64,000 nt of DNA from Nitrospira sp. (GTDB taxonomy: Bacteria; Nitrospirota; Nitrospiria; Nitrospirales; Nitrospiraceae). This document shows, piece after piece, positions 26,488 through 35,053 of the stretch (position 1 is the first letter of the stretch; each line of letters opens with the position of its first letter). The notes beneath the pieces are model-generated. The model was not told the origin of the DNA and ran no database searches. It saw only the letters and a list, made by a program, of their open reading frames with translations. A program made the translations under genes and the position numbers. The stretch is taken from the NCBI GenBank assembly GCA_031315995.1, contig JALDRG010000006.1, positions 62,001 to 126,000 on the forward strand, written 5' to 3'.

Positions 26488-26982
26488 ATGTCGCGACGAA
26501 CTGTTCTTTCCCTCGCCTTGTTGATGCTCATCGCCGGCGGGTTTGAAGGGTGTACGACGATGAGTCAGCCCGGTTCTTCCACTACGTTGCCGAGCAGCGC
26601 GTTCTTTCCCGTCGAGACCAGTGAGTTGAAATTGCTACAAGCGATTGCATACGCGCAGGATACCCGGATGAAGAATTGTCACAAAGGGCCAGCCTGCGAG
26701 GAGGCCTACTACACCCGTGGCTTGGTCGCGCTCTTTGAGAATCGAGCCGATGCGATCACGGTGTTTCAAGAGTTACACACGGCTATGCCAAATAATCGTT
26801 ATGACGCAGCCACGACGGGGTGGTTGAACCTCTTGCAGGATACCGCGCCGTCATCCGTCCATAGCAAGGCGCTGATGATTCAGTTGAAACAAGAGGTGCT
26901 TCACAATCTATTGGAGCGGTCGGATCTCACGACTGTAAAGAGTGTGAAAGACCACGATCGCCGTGTTGCGGAGCTCAAGTGA
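26488..26982 (+). CDS. Small lipoprotein of unknown function
   Basis: 164 residues from the ATG behind TTAGGAGGCATACG. The frame is open 33 codons further upstream, but this start places the signal peptide at the N-terminus (MSRRTVLSLALLMLIAGG) with Cys23 after GFEG as the probable lipidation site. The mature part is helical and includes ETSELKLLQAIAYAQDTRMK and GPACEEAYYTRGLVALFENR, where the latter resembles a TPR helix pair. Two Cys (KNCHKGPACEE) lie close together and might form a disulfide. The family is not recognised. It stands alone between the RTX gene and a strong hairpin. An outer-membrane location is likely given the absence of Asp after the Cys. Confidence 0.75.
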   Translation: MSRRTVLSLALLMLIAGGFEGCTTMSQPGSSTTLPSSAFFPVETSELKLLQAIAYAQDTRMKNCHKGPACEEAYYTRGLVALFENRADAITVFQELHTAMPNNRYDAATTGWLNLLQDTAPSSVHSKALMIQLKQEVLHNLLERSDLTTVKSVKDHDRRVAELK

Positions 26983-27016
26983 TAAAGCGACGCTGGATAG
27001 TTAGCCTGCCTCTCAT

Positions 27017-27045
27017 CCGGCCGGCATGCCAAGCATGCCGGCCGG
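27017..27045 (+). terminator. Perfect 13-base-pair hairpin
   Basis: CCGGCCGGCATGC / GCATGCCGGCCGG with a CAA loop, 34 bases after the lipoprotein stop. It is very stable. Only TTT appears shortly downstream, so it is not a classic rho-independent site. Confidence 0.6.
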
Positions 27046-27167
27046 AGCCGTTTCTGTGCGTATCGCCGGATCATCACGTCCCTCAATGCTCGCAATGAAT
27101 TGCAGGCGTTGGTTACTTTTATCAGCCGGAAGGGTTTCCGCCTCAAGCTCATATCTTGTAGTGTAGT

Positions 27168-27196
27168 TGAGTTTGCATAGACGCGCGGCTACACTT
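27168..27196 (+). promoter_or_regulatory. Putative sigma-70 promoter for the FGE-like gene
   Basis: TTGAGT at 27168-27173, a 17-base spacer and TACACT at 27191-27196. Expected transcription start is about 27203, leaving a leader of about 48 bases to the ATG at 27251. Confidence 0.5.
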
Positions 27197-27250
27197 CGCT
27201 GAAGAGTAGGATCGGGCTGCCTGCAGGTTTATTCCTGGTGGGAGGTGTGT

Positions 27251-28108
27251 ATGCGGCTATTCAGCGTAATCATCGTGATGTTCGCCGTTGCGTTTGCCGA
27301 AGGCTGGTTGGTTCGAGCTGCCGAGCCACAATCTAGTGCGAGTGATCTACCAGGTGCTGCGGAGATGATCAAGGGAAAGGATGGCGCCCCGATGGTGTTG
27401 ATTCCATCTGGGTCTTTTACGATGGGTAGCAACGACGGACTCCCCTCCGAACGCCCGGAGCATTCAGTCACCCTCGATTCCTATGCGATTGATCAATATG
27501 AGGTCTCGCTACAGCTCTATAGAAAGTTTCTTCAAGAGGCGCAGCATGATGCGCCGCCCACCTGGGATGATGAAGCAGCGGAGACTGTGGGCGATCGTCC
27601 GGCGGTCGGGATGAACTGGAGCGATGCGACGGCCTATTGTACCTGGGCGGGGAAACGGCTGCCGACGGAGGCTGAGTGGGAAAAGGCGGCGCGCGGGACC
27701 GACGGGCGTCGGTATCCCTGGGGGCACATGCAGCCGTTTGTGGATATTGCGAATTACAATCGCGGGGTGTGGGTGAGTGAGGCGATCACGTTGGTTGGGG
27801 TGGCTGGCGGTGTCGAGGGGATGAGTGTTCGCCATGGGTTGAAAGCGGGGGGACGGAGTCCGTATGGGCTTCACCACATGGCTGGAAATGCGGCCGAATG
27901 GGTAGCTGACTGGTATGATCGAGAATATTACGGGAAGAGTCCGGAGAAGAATCCGACGGGGCCGGCCAGCGGTGAGAAGCGGGTGCTCCGTGGGGGGTCT
28001 TGGGCCGACCTACCAGCCGCCTTGCGGGTGTCGGCGCGTTTCTCCGCAGAGCCTGACTTTCAAGACCGCACGATTGGGTTTCGCTGTGCGATGGATGCCA
28101 AGAACTAG
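27251..28108 (+). CDS. Formylglycine-generating-enzyme-like (SUMF1) exported protein
   Basis: 285 residues from ATG 27251 after GTGGGAGG; a GTG six bases earlier is also possible. A signal peptide covers about residues 1-24. The FGE-sulfatase domain fills the rest: MVLIPSGSFTMGSNDGLPSE, YEVSLQLYRKFLQE, AVGMNWSDATAYCTWAGKRL, PTEAEWEKAARGTDGRRYPW, NAAEWVADWYDREYY, RVLRGGSWADLPAALRVSAR and TIGFRCAMD. Only some members convert Cys to formylglycine in sulfatases. The Cys pair needed for true FGE activity is not evident here, and no sulfatase is nearby, so a structural or other role is likely. The next gene, a cytochrome c, starts 18 bases later and is probably co-transcribed. Confidence 0.88.
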   Translation: MRLFSVIIVMFAVAFAEGWLVRAAEPQSSASDLPGAAEMIKGKDGAPMVLIPSGSFTMGSNDGLPSERPEHSVTLDSYAIDQYEVSLQLYRKFLQEAQHDAPPTWDDEAAETVGDRPAVGMNWSDATAYCTWAGKRLPTEAEWEKAARGTDGRRYPWGHMQPFVDIANYNRGVWVSEAITLVGVAGGVEGMSVRHGLKAGGRSPYGLHHMAGNAAEWVADWYDREYYGKSPEKNPTGPASGEKRVLRGGSWADLPAALRVSARFSAEPDFQDRTIGFRCAMDAKN

Positions 28109-28126
28109 GGTTCCTGTTACCGGTCT

Positions 28127-28648
28127 ATGCTGAATGCCAACGTGCCGCCATCTGTTCCGCCGTTGAACCAAAAGAACAAGGCATTAGCTGCGTTGGTGGC
28201 TGGGATTGTGTTGCTGGTTGCAATGGCTGGAATCCGGAATATCCAGCCATTGCCTGATTCATCCCTGGGTGCTCTGAACGTCGATCCGAACATGGTGCCC
28301 TTGGTGACGGGGGACGAATCGATCCAGGAACTCTTTGTCCGTGCCGGATGTCCGGTCTGTCATCAAATTCCCGGCATCGTCGGGGCGAAAGGGCAGGTCG
28401 GTCCGCCACTTTGGTTGGGGAAGACAGGGGGGGCTCGTTTGGCCGATCCGGAATATCGAGGGCAGGCGCAGACGGTTCGGGAGTATATCGTAGAATCAGT
28501 GGTATCCCCGGGAACCTATGTAGTCCCTGGTTTTCCTGCGGACACGATGCCGGTATGGTATGGACGAAAGTTGAGTGCGGGTGCATTGGATAAGATTGCG
28601 TCGTATTTGGAGCAGGCGGTAGAAGAGTCTGCGCCGAGAAGCCCTTAG
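28127..28648 (+). CDS. Membrane-anchored monoheme cytochrome c
   Basis: 173 residues. One N-terminal membrane helix (about 19-35) is followed by a class I cytochrome c domain with heme motif Cys75-Pro-Val-Cys78-His79. The GPPLWLGKTGGARLAD loop and a likely distal Met ligand in DTMPVWYGRKLS complete the domain. It would face the periplasm and carry electrons one at a time. The ending, LDKIASYLEQAVEE, matches the C-terminal helix of such domains. It lies 18 bases after the FGE-like gene and converges on pilU. I cannot tell its redox partner. Confidence 0.88.
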   Translation: MLNANVPPSVPPLNQKNKALAALVAGIVLLVAMAGIRNIQPLPDSSLGALNVDPNMVPLVTGDESIQELFVRAGCPVCHQIPGIVGAKGQVGPPLWLGKTGGARLADPEYRGQAQTVREYIVESVVSPGTYVVPGFPADTMPVWYGRKLSAGALDKIASYLEQAVEESAPRSP

Positions 28649-28739
28649 GCAGAGGTGCCGATGAGTTGCGTGATGCGGTTTCGCAGCGGGGCAACCTGAA
28701 GACTTGAGCGATATACGGAAGCGTGTTACCAGCTGATCA

Positions 28740-29903
28740 TCAACGTTTCTTGCCTCCGCCCTGTCCCATTTGACCTTGAATCTGAAATCCCTTCTCCGCT
28801 CTGTCGTTCTTGTCTAGCAGGGCGGCCACCGCGTCGTCGCCTTTCAATCCTGCCAGTTTAATTTTAAGACGAAGGTTGTTCGCGCTGTCCGCATTGATCA
28901 ATGCTTGTTCAATGCTGATTTTCCCAGCCTTATAGAGTTGCAGCAGCACGTAATCGAACGTTTGGCACCCCTCATCGATGCCCTGCTCCATCGCTTCTTT
29001 CAAAGTATCGATCTCCGAACGCTTGATGAGGTCCTTGATACGCGGGGTATCGAGCATGATTTCGAGCGCGGGTACCCGACGGCCATCGAGCGAGGGGATC
29101 AATCGTTGAGAGATGATGGCGCGCAGGTTCAATGAGAGCTGCAGATAGATTTGCGCGTGCCGTTCTACCGGGAAGAAGTTCATGATGCGTTCGATGGATT
29201 GATTTGCGTTATTCGAGTGCAACGTCCCGAGACAGAGATGGCCGGTTTCAGCGAAGGTGATCGCGGCTTCCATGGTTTCCGTATCCCGTATTTCACCGAT
29301 GAGAATGACGTCCGGGGCTTGGCGCAAGGTGTTCTTTAAGGCGTGTCCGAAGGAATGGGTATCAAAGCCGACTTCGCGCTGAGTGACAATAGATTTCTTG
29401 TGATGATGGACGAACTCGATCGGGTCTTCCACGCTGATGATATGGCCGGCATGCACCGTATTACGGTGATCGATCATGGCTGCCAGCGAGGTGGATTTGC
29501 CGGAGCCCGTCGCGCCGACGACGAGTACCAGCCCCCGCTTGGTCATCGCGATGTCTTTGACGATGGGCGGCAGGTCCAATTGTTCGACCGTCATGATCTC
29601 CGCTTTGATGTGGCGAAACACCAATCCAACGTTTCCCTTTTGCCGGAAGATGTTGACGCGGAAGCGGCCAAGGTCCTTGTAATAGAGGGCGAGATTCATC
29701 TCCATTTTCTCTTCGAACTCACCCCGCTGCTGGCCCCGCATGAGGGCCAGCGCTAACGATTCGAGTTGCTCGTTCGTAAACGGCGGGGCATCGGTCCGAT
29801 GCGTCGATCCATGGATGCGATAAATGGGTGGCGCATCGACAGTGAGATACAGGTCGGACGATTCCTGCTTGACCATCACTTCGAGAAGGGTGCGAACATC
29901 CAT
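28740..29903 (-). CDS. pilU: Type IV pilus retraction ATPase PilU-like
   Basis: Hexameric GspE/PilT-type ATPase at the base of the type IV pilus; PilU assists PilT in retraction. The 387-residue product has the N-terminal PAS-like half (LTVDAPPIYRIHGSTHRTDA) and the RecA-like half. The latter shows Walker A GATGSGKST, Asp box SVEDPIEFVH, Walker B VILIGEIRDTETMEAA and His box ETGHLCLGTLHS. Compared with the neighbour, the AIRNLIREGK element of PilT is replaced by PRIKDLIKRSEID, and the end is extended (GGGKKR), both in line with PilU. The gap to pilT is 45 bases on the same strand, so they form an operon. Pilin genes are about 13 kb away. Confidence 0.9.
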   Translation of the reverse strand: MDVRTLLEVMVKQESSDLYLTVDAPPIYRIHGSTHRTDAPPFTNEQLESLALALMRGQQRGEFEEKMEMNLALYYKDLGRFRVNIFRQKGNVGLVFRHIKAEIMTVEQLDLPPIVKDIAMTKRGLVLVVGATGSGKSTSLAAMIDHRNTVHAGHIISVEDPIEFVHHHKKSIVTQREVGFDTHSFGHALKNTLRQAPDVILIGEIRDTETMEAAITFAETGHLCLGTLHSNNANQSIERIMNFFPVERHAQIYLQLSLNLRAIISQRLIPSLDGRRVPALEIMLDTPRIKDLIKRSEIDTLKEAMEQGIDEGCQTFDYVLLQLYKAGKISIEQALINADSANNLRLKIKLAGLKGDDAVAALLDKNDRAEKGFQIQGQMGQGGGKKR

Positions 29904-29948
29904 GGAATGCCTCTTGTGCTGCCGTCTAGGCCATGCGAGAAGGCGCGT

Positions 29949-31010
29949 CTATGCGGCGCCCCCGGCAGCGGCGTTGAATAGATTGGGATTCATGCTGCGC
30001 GACTGGGCCTCGGCTTTTGTCACCATGCCGCGCGTGGCCAGGTCGACCAGGGCCATGTCCATGGTCTGCATGCCGTCTTTTTGGCTGGCCTGCATGATCC
30101 CGGGAATTTGATGGAGTTTGCCCTCTCGGATGAGGTTTCGCACGGCCGTAGTGCCGACCATGATCTCCACCGCAGCGATGCGGCCACCGCTCTTCTTCTT
30201 GAGAAGCGTCTGAGTCAGCACGGCTTCCAGCGTTTCCGACAACTGCGCGCGGACCTGAGCCTGCTGGTTTGGAGGGAAGGCGTCGATGATACGGTCGATG
30301 GTTTTCGGGGCGCTCGAGGTGTGCAGGGTGGCAAAGACCAAATGGCCGGTCTCGGCTGCGGTCAAGGCCAACTGAATCGTGTCCAAGTCCCGCATTTCAC
30401 CGACAAGAATGATGTCGGGGTCTTCGCGGAGGGCGGCACGAAGGGCATTGGCGAACGAGAGGGTATGCACGCCGAGCTCTCGCTGGTTGACCAGGCATTT
30501 TTTGGATTTGTGCACAAATTCCACCGGGTCTTCAATGGTGAGAATGTGCCCTTCGAAGGTGTTGTTGAGGTAGTCGATCATGCCCGCCAGCGTGGTGGAT
30601 TTTCCGGACCCGGTCGGGCCGGTGACCAAGATTAGTCCTTTCTCGCGATCGCAGAGCTGACGGAGAATGGGCGGCATGCCAAGTTTTTCCAGCGGAAGAA
30701 TTTCGGTCGGAATGGTCCGGAACACGGCCCCCAATCCACGCCCTTGAACGAAGACGTTCACGCGGAATCGGGCAATGTCGCCGAGGTCGAACGAGAAGTC
30801 GCATTCCCGGTGTTCTTCGAAGTTCTTGCGCTGCGCATCGCTCATCATGTCATAGATGAGCGCGTGCGTTTCGTCCTGAGTCAGGGGAGGGTGATCGAGT
30901 TTCTTGAGGTCGCCATGCAGGCGGATCATCGGCGGCTCGCCGGCGCTGATGTGACAGTCGGAGGCGCCCTGCTGAACGCCAAAGGTCAACAGTTTCGAGA
31001 TGTCAATCAT
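29949..31010 (-). CDS. pilT: Type IV pilus retraction ATPase PilT
   Basis: 353-residue PilT, which powers pilus depolymerisation for twitching and DNA uptake. Visible motifs are GPTGSGKSTTLAGMID (Walker A), TIEDPVEFVH (Asp box), IILVGEMRDLDTIQLALTAA (Walker B), ETGHLVFATLHTSSA (His box) and AVRNLIREGKLHQI, which is the AIRNLIRE motif needed for retraction in PilT. Length is standard. The upstream neighbour on the same strand is bioF, 176 bases away, so pilTU probably has its own promoter in that gap, although none stands out. Confidence 0.95.
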   Translation of the reverse strand: MIDISKLLTFGVQQGASDCHISAGEPPMIRLHGDLKKLDHPPLTQDETHALIYDMMSDAQRKNFEEHRECDFSFDLGDIARFRVNVFVQGRGLGAVFRTIPTEILPLEKLGMPPILRQLCDREKGLILVTGPTGSGKSTTLAGMIDYLNNTFEGHILTIEDPVEFVHKSKKCLVNQRELGVHTLSFANALRAALREDPDIILVGEMRDLDTIQLALTAAETGHLVFATLHTSSAPKTIDRIIDAFPPNQQAQVRAQLSETLEAVLTQTLLKKKSGGRIAAVEIMVGTTAVRNLIREGKLHQIPGIMQASQKDGMQTMDMALVDLATRGMVTKAEAQSRSMNPNLFNAAAGGAA

Positions 31011-31186
31011 CGGATCACTCCATGCAGTGAAAGAATGAGCGGAAATACGAGCGTAGGTATGAGTAGATGATCATGGCTCGTCGAGTTGATTCGATCATGC
31101 CATAGGAAGGTGAGAAAGCAAGAAAATACCCAGAAGAGGGAAGCAGAAGCGGCTGCCGGCAGTCGGTGCAATGCCCAATGCCTGCG

Positions 31187-32347
31187 CTAAATCATATCCA
31201 GCTCACGGCCCGCCTGTGCGAGTGCGGCCAGTGCCTGGTCGATGTGCGCAGAAGTGTGATCGGCCGTGATGGTGAGACGGATCCGACTCGTGGCCGGAGG
31301 CACCGTCGGTGGGCGAATGGCGGGGGCGTAGATCCCGAGTGTGAGCAGCGTGTGGGCGAGGTTCATCGCACGATCGGGATCGCCCACGATAACCGGGAGG
31401 ATTGGGCTCTCCGAAGGGGCGAGGTGGAAGCCGAGCCGACTGAGTCCTTGCGCGAGGCGTTCGCGATTCTGCCACAATTGGGCGCGCCGTTCCGGCTCCC
31501 GCCTGATGACATCGAGTGCAGCTGTGACGGCTGCAGCGGAGGCCGGCGGGGGAGCGGTGGTGTAGGTAAAGGCGCGACAGGTGTTCACGAGATAGGCAAT
31601 GAATGTCGCTGATCCAGCCAGGTACCCTCCGGCGCTCCCAAGGGCTTTACTCAAGGTGCCCATGTGATAGGGCAGGTGCGATTCGACCTCACAATGTTCG
31701 AGGGTGCCGCGTCCTGTTTTCCCCAGGATGCCTGTGCCATGCGCATCGTCGACATAGACCGCTGCGCCATACCGTTCTGCCAAGAGAGCGATGTCCTTCA
31801 TTGGGGCGATGTCCCCATCCATGCTGAAGATCCCATCGGTCACGATGAGGGTCTGTTTGGTCGAGGGCCGACGGGAGAGTAGTTGTTCCAGATGATTCAT
31901 GTCTCGATGGCGGTAGACGCGAAATGTGGCGCCGCTCAAGCGACAGCCGTCGATCAGGCTAGCATGGCAGAGGCGGTCGGCGAGGATGAGTCCGTCTTTC
32001 CCAATCAGCGCCGGAATGACGCTGATATTCGCCAGGTATCCGGCGGCAAAGGTGAGCACTGCTTCCGTGCCTTTGAACTGGGCGAGTGCGGTTTCGAGTG
32101 CTTCATGAGGCGGCAGGCTGCCGCAAACGAGACGTGATGCCCCGGATCCAGCCCCGTATTGACGGGTGGCCGCGACGGCTGCCTCCACGACTGCCGGGTG
32201 TGCGGCAAGGCCCAGGTAATTGTTGGATGAGAGGAGAATCACCGTGCGATTGTCGAGTGTGACCGTCGGCCCCGTGGCCGAGGCGATGGTGCGAAGCCGG
32301 CGCAGGAGGTGTTGATCCTGTAATGTTTGGAGATATTCCTTGAACAT
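31187..32347 (-). CDS. bioF: 8-amino-7-oxononanoate synthase (BioF type)
   Basis: PLP enzyme of the alpha-oxoamine synthase family. In biotin synthesis it condenses pimeloyl-ACP or -CoA with alanine. The 386-residue product shows LLSSNNYLGLAAHP, YGAGSGASRLVCGSLPPHEA, TFAAGYLANISVIPAL, ADRLCHASLIDG, VDDAHGTGILGKTGRG and the PLP lysine in GTLSKALGSAGGYLAG. These fit BioF better than glycine C-acetyltransferase (Kbl), but the family is hard to split by eye. No other biotin gene is adjacent, so a role as another 2-amino-3-ketoacid ligase remains possible. It is divergent from the TPR gene at 32469. Confidence 0.85.
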   Translation of the reverse strand: MFKEYLQTLQDQHLLRRLRTIASATGPTVTLDNRTVILLSSNNYLGLAAHPAVVEAAVAATRQYGAGSGASRLVCGSLPPHEALETALAQFKGTEAVLTFAAGYLANISVIPALIGKDGLILADRLCHASLIDGCRLSGATFRVYRHRDMNHLEQLLSRRPSTKQTLIVTDGIFSMDGDIAPMKDIALLAERYGAAVYVDDAHGTGILGKTGRGTLEHCEVESHLPYHMGTLSKALGSAGGYLAGSATFIAYLVNTCRAFTYTTAPPPASAAAVTAALDVIRREPERRAQLWQNRERLAQGLSRLGFHLAPSESPILPVIVGDPDRAMNLAHTLLTLGIYAPAIRPPTVPPATSRIRLTITADHTSAHIDQALAALAQAGRELDMI

Positions 32348-32378
32348 AACGTCCTGCGTTCTTGATGGACTTGGATAT

Positions 32379-32408
32379 TTGACAAGGCTGACTGCTCCCT
32401 AGTATAAG
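32379..32408 (+). promoter_or_regulatory. Strong sigma-70 promoter for the YfgM-like gene
   Basis: TTGACA (32379-32384), an 18-base spacer and TATAAG (32403-32408). Expected start is about 32415, 54 bases before the ATG at 32469. It lies in the short divergent region shared with bioF. Confidence 0.65.
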
Positions 32409-32468
32409 GCGCGAGGCTTTCGGATACGACCGTTTCGTTTACTCTGCCGATAAAATGATCGTGACACG

Positions 32469-33302
32469 ATGAGTTATCGAATCAAGATTCCATCAAAAGG
32501 TGATCCACTCGACGAAGCCCATTTGCTGAGCGGAGTGGATCGGTTTCTCCATGTCTTGGAGGAGCACCGGCGCGCCGTTCTCGCTGGGTTGGGGGTATTG
32601 CTTGTGGCAGCGGCGGTGGTTGCCGGTGTCATGTGGTATGACCATCAATCCACTCTGAAGGCCCGCGAACTCGATCAAGAAGCGACGCTCCACTATCTCA
32701 ATCGGCCTGCCGATGATCCCCAAAAAGGGCATGAACAACTCGCGCAGGCGATTACGCTGTATAAGCAGGTTGTGGATCAGTATCCACGGAGTCCCGTTGC
32801 ACCGCTGGCATTGTTCCGGCTGGGTAATGCCCAGGTCCTAGCCAATGAAGTGGATGCGGGGATCGAAACCTACAAGCGATTCATGTTGCTCTATAGCTCC
32901 AATACCTCGCTTCTGGGGCTCGTGCAGCAACGGCTCGCCTACGCCTATTTGGTCAAAGGCGATCGCGATCAGGCGGTCAAGGCGTTTGCCGGGATTCTTG
33001 AGATCCCCGGCGCCCTCAATAAGGACCATGTGTTGTTCGAGCTGGCCAAACTGGAAGAGTCGCAGTCCAGGCCCGAGGGTGCCCTCGCGCATTATCAGGA
33101 CCTAATGAAAAATTATCCCAACTCGCCCTTCACGAGTGAAGCCGCCGTGAGAGTGAAAGTGTTGGAAGTGAAGAAGTCTCCGGAAAATCAGGCGACCGAT
33201 GCTGCACCCGCTGCAGCAGTGAGTGCGCCCGCTCCTCAGACTGAAGCGCCCGCCAAATCTTCAGGCAAGTCTGCTGCTCCGTCCTCCAAGAAGAAACCCT
33301 AG
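32469..33302 (+). CDS. Membrane-anchored TPR protein, YfgM-like
   Basis: 277 residues. A cytoplasmic N-terminus (about 1-35) precedes one membrane helix (LAGLGVLLVAAAVVAGVMWY). The periplasmic part has tetratricopeptide repeats: LAQAITLYKQVVDQYPRSPV, LALFRLGNAQVLANEVDAGI, LVQQRLAYAYLVKGDRDQAV and ALAHYQDLMKNYPNSPF. The tail is low-complexity Ala/Pro/Ser ending in KKKP. The architecture is that of YfgM-type proteins, which associate with the SecYEG translocon and periplasmic chaperones. A scaffold role is inferred. A good promoter lies upstream. It converges with the transglycosylase gene, with 37 bases between the stops. Confidence 0.8.
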   Translation: MSYRIKIPSKGDPLDEAHLLSGVDRFLHVLEEHRRAVLAGLGVLLVAAAVVAGVMWYDHQSTLKARELDQEATLHYLNRPADDPQKGHEQLAQAITLYKQVVDQYPRSPVAPLALFRLGNAQVLANEVDAGIETYKRFMLLYSSNTSLLGLVQQRLAYAYLVKGDRDQAVKAFAGILEIPGALNKDHVLFELAKLEESQSRPEGALAHYQDLMKNYPNSPFTSEAAVRVKVLEVKKSPENQATDAAPAAAVSAPAPQTEAPAKSSGKSAAPSSKKKP

Positions 33303-33339
33303 CGGTTCAGTCAGAATGACACGGTGAGATGGAGTCGCG

Positions 33340-34746
33340 TTAGTGCGCGATGACCAAACGGCTCCCTGCCTTGATGGTATGGCCTGTCAGGTTATTGATG
33401 GATTTCAGGGTCTTGACGGAGATGTTGAATCGTTTGGCGATTTTCTCAAGTGAGTCGCCGACTCGTACTCGATACCAGTGCCCGGAGTCTGGTTCAGGCT
33501 TGACGCGGCGGCCCTTGACGGGGACAGAGAGTGGCGCAAACTTGTGGGTCGGAGCCCGATCCAATAGCCGTTCAACTTTTTCCCTGGTGCCGACCGGAAC
33601 CTTCAGATGATACTCGGCATCGTCAGGAGGTGTGGCATCGCGCCGCAGTTCCGGGTTCAGCACTTTCAATTCCTGGTACGAAATTCCCGTGACATTGGCA
33701 ATAGCCTTGAAATGGATGGAGCGCCGGACGACCACCTCTTCAAACTGGTGAGGCTGGACCTCATTCTGCGGAAAGCCATAGCGGTCGGGATTCTTGGCGA
33801 TGATGGTCGCGGCCATGAAACGAGGCACATATTCCTTGGTTTCCCGTCGGATCAGCCGTGTCTTCGCAATGTCTGAAAAGCTCTCCGCTTGCGCCGTATG
33901 GAGGGCGCGCATCACCTTGCCTTCTCCGGCGTTGTAGGCTGCCATCGCCAGGGGCCAGGTGCCGAATAAATCGTACAAGTCACGCAGATAGCGCGCAGCC
34001 GCGACGGTCGACTTCACAGGGTCTCGCCGTTCATCCACATAACTGTCGACGCGCAGTCCATACACCTTGGCGGTGCCTTTCATGAATTGCCACGGGCCGG
34101 CCGCCCGGGCGCGAGAAAGGGCGTGGGGATTAAATCCGCTTTCGACGAGAGACAGATAAATGAGATCGCTGGGAAGCTGGAACTCCGAGAAAATACTATC
34201 CACCAGCGGCCGGTAGTGGCTGAGGCGGATGAGCCATTGTTCAAACCGGTTACGAATAGACACGTTGAAAAAACGAATGTGGCCTTGAACGGACGGGTCA
34301 AGCACGATCGGTACATTATATGCGAGCGCGTCATCCGATTCCGGGCCCTGGGCGGCGGCTTCTTCCTGGACCACCTCAGCCGGAGGTGTCAACAGGTCCG
34401 TAAATCTGGCCGCGGCGCCGCTGAGAGGCTTGAGTTGAAGAAGCGCCTCGGCCGGCGGCACTTCCGTCGACGGTTCGCTGGCAACAGGGGCGGGAGGTTC
34501 GGTCGCCTCGAGTTCGGTGGCAGCGGTGCGATCTGCTTCTTCCACCGAGTATTCCGGTTCCTGGATGAGGGAGGGTGCATCTTCTGACGGAACACTTTCT
34601 GCGGGGGTGTCTGTGCTCGTGGGCGGATCGACTTCAAGCGGAGTCGGCGACTCCGCTCCTGTAAGGGCTGGCCACGAGAGAGAAGCCAGGCAGAATGACA
34701 GTACCGACAGCGCGCGAACACCTCTGCCCAAGAAACGTGCATGCAT
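33340..34746 (-). CDS. LysM lytic transglycosylase (MltD-like)
   Basis: Cleaves peptidoglycan glycan strands to 1,6-anhydro products in the periplasm. From ATG 34746 the product is 468 residues; a GTG four codons upstream is possible. A signal peptide is followed by an acidic Pro/Glu/Ala-rich linker (about 30-130). The SLT domain contains LPSDLIYLSLVESGFNPHAL with catalytic Glu in VESGF, then AAGPWQFMKGTAKVYGLRVD and AMAAYNAGEGKV. A YgiG-like region (YVPRFMAATIIAKNPDRYGF) and a C-terminal LysM domain (YRVRVGDSLEKIAKRFNISV) follow. The order is that of MltD, with one LysM instead of two. It converges with the TPR gene. Confidence 0.92.
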   Translation of the reverse strand: MHARFLGRGVRALSVLSFCLASLSWPALTGAESPTPLEVDPPTSTDTPAESVPSEDAPSLIQEPEYSVEEADRTAATELEATEPPAPVASEPSTEVPPAEALLQLKPLSGAAARFTDLLTPPAEVVQEEAAAQGPESDDALAYNVPIVLDPSVQGHIRFFNVSIRNRFEQWLIRLSHYRPLVDSIFSEFQLPSDLIYLSLVESGFNPHALSRARAAGPWQFMKGTAKVYGLRVDSYVDERRDPVKSTVAAARYLRDLYDLFGTWPLAMAAYNAGEGKVMRALHTAQAESFSDIAKTRLIRRETKEYVPRFMAATIIAKNPDRYGFPQNEVQPHQFEEVVVRRSIHFKAIANVTGISYQELKVLNPELRRDATPPDDAEYHLKVPVGTREKVERLLDRAPTHKFAPLSVPVKGRRVKPEPDSGHWYRVRVGDSLEKIAKRFNISVKTLKSINNLTGHTIKAGSRLVIAH

Positions 34747-34968
34747 AAGGGTACCCACTTAGACGGTTCAGGGAGTGTGTGGTGACTGACTCTTGAAGGG
34801 TAGCCTATCGAGGAGGGTGCGAGTTGTCAAGAAATTGAAGGAGTTGAATTGTAGATTGAAATGAGGTCTGGAAACGATCGCGCGTGAAGTCGTGGACTCT
34901 CCCGGATATCAATCTTGTGCGATGTGTTGAAGTTGCTGAAAAGATAAGCATCTTCACGGGTTGTTACC

Positions 34969-34997
34969 TTGACACCTCAGGGGGGCTATGGTAGCGT
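34969..34997 (+). promoter_or_regulatory. Probable promoter for the aminotransferase-serA pair
   Basis: A perfect TTGACA (34969-34974), a 17-base spacer and a weak TAGCGT -10 (34992-34997). Expected start is about 35004, 50 bases before the ATG at 35054. Confidence 0.45.
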
Positions 34998-35053
34998 ACG
35001 CCCCTTCTAAATCCCAGACATTGTTCGTTCTGTACAGTGAGGAGGATCGTTCC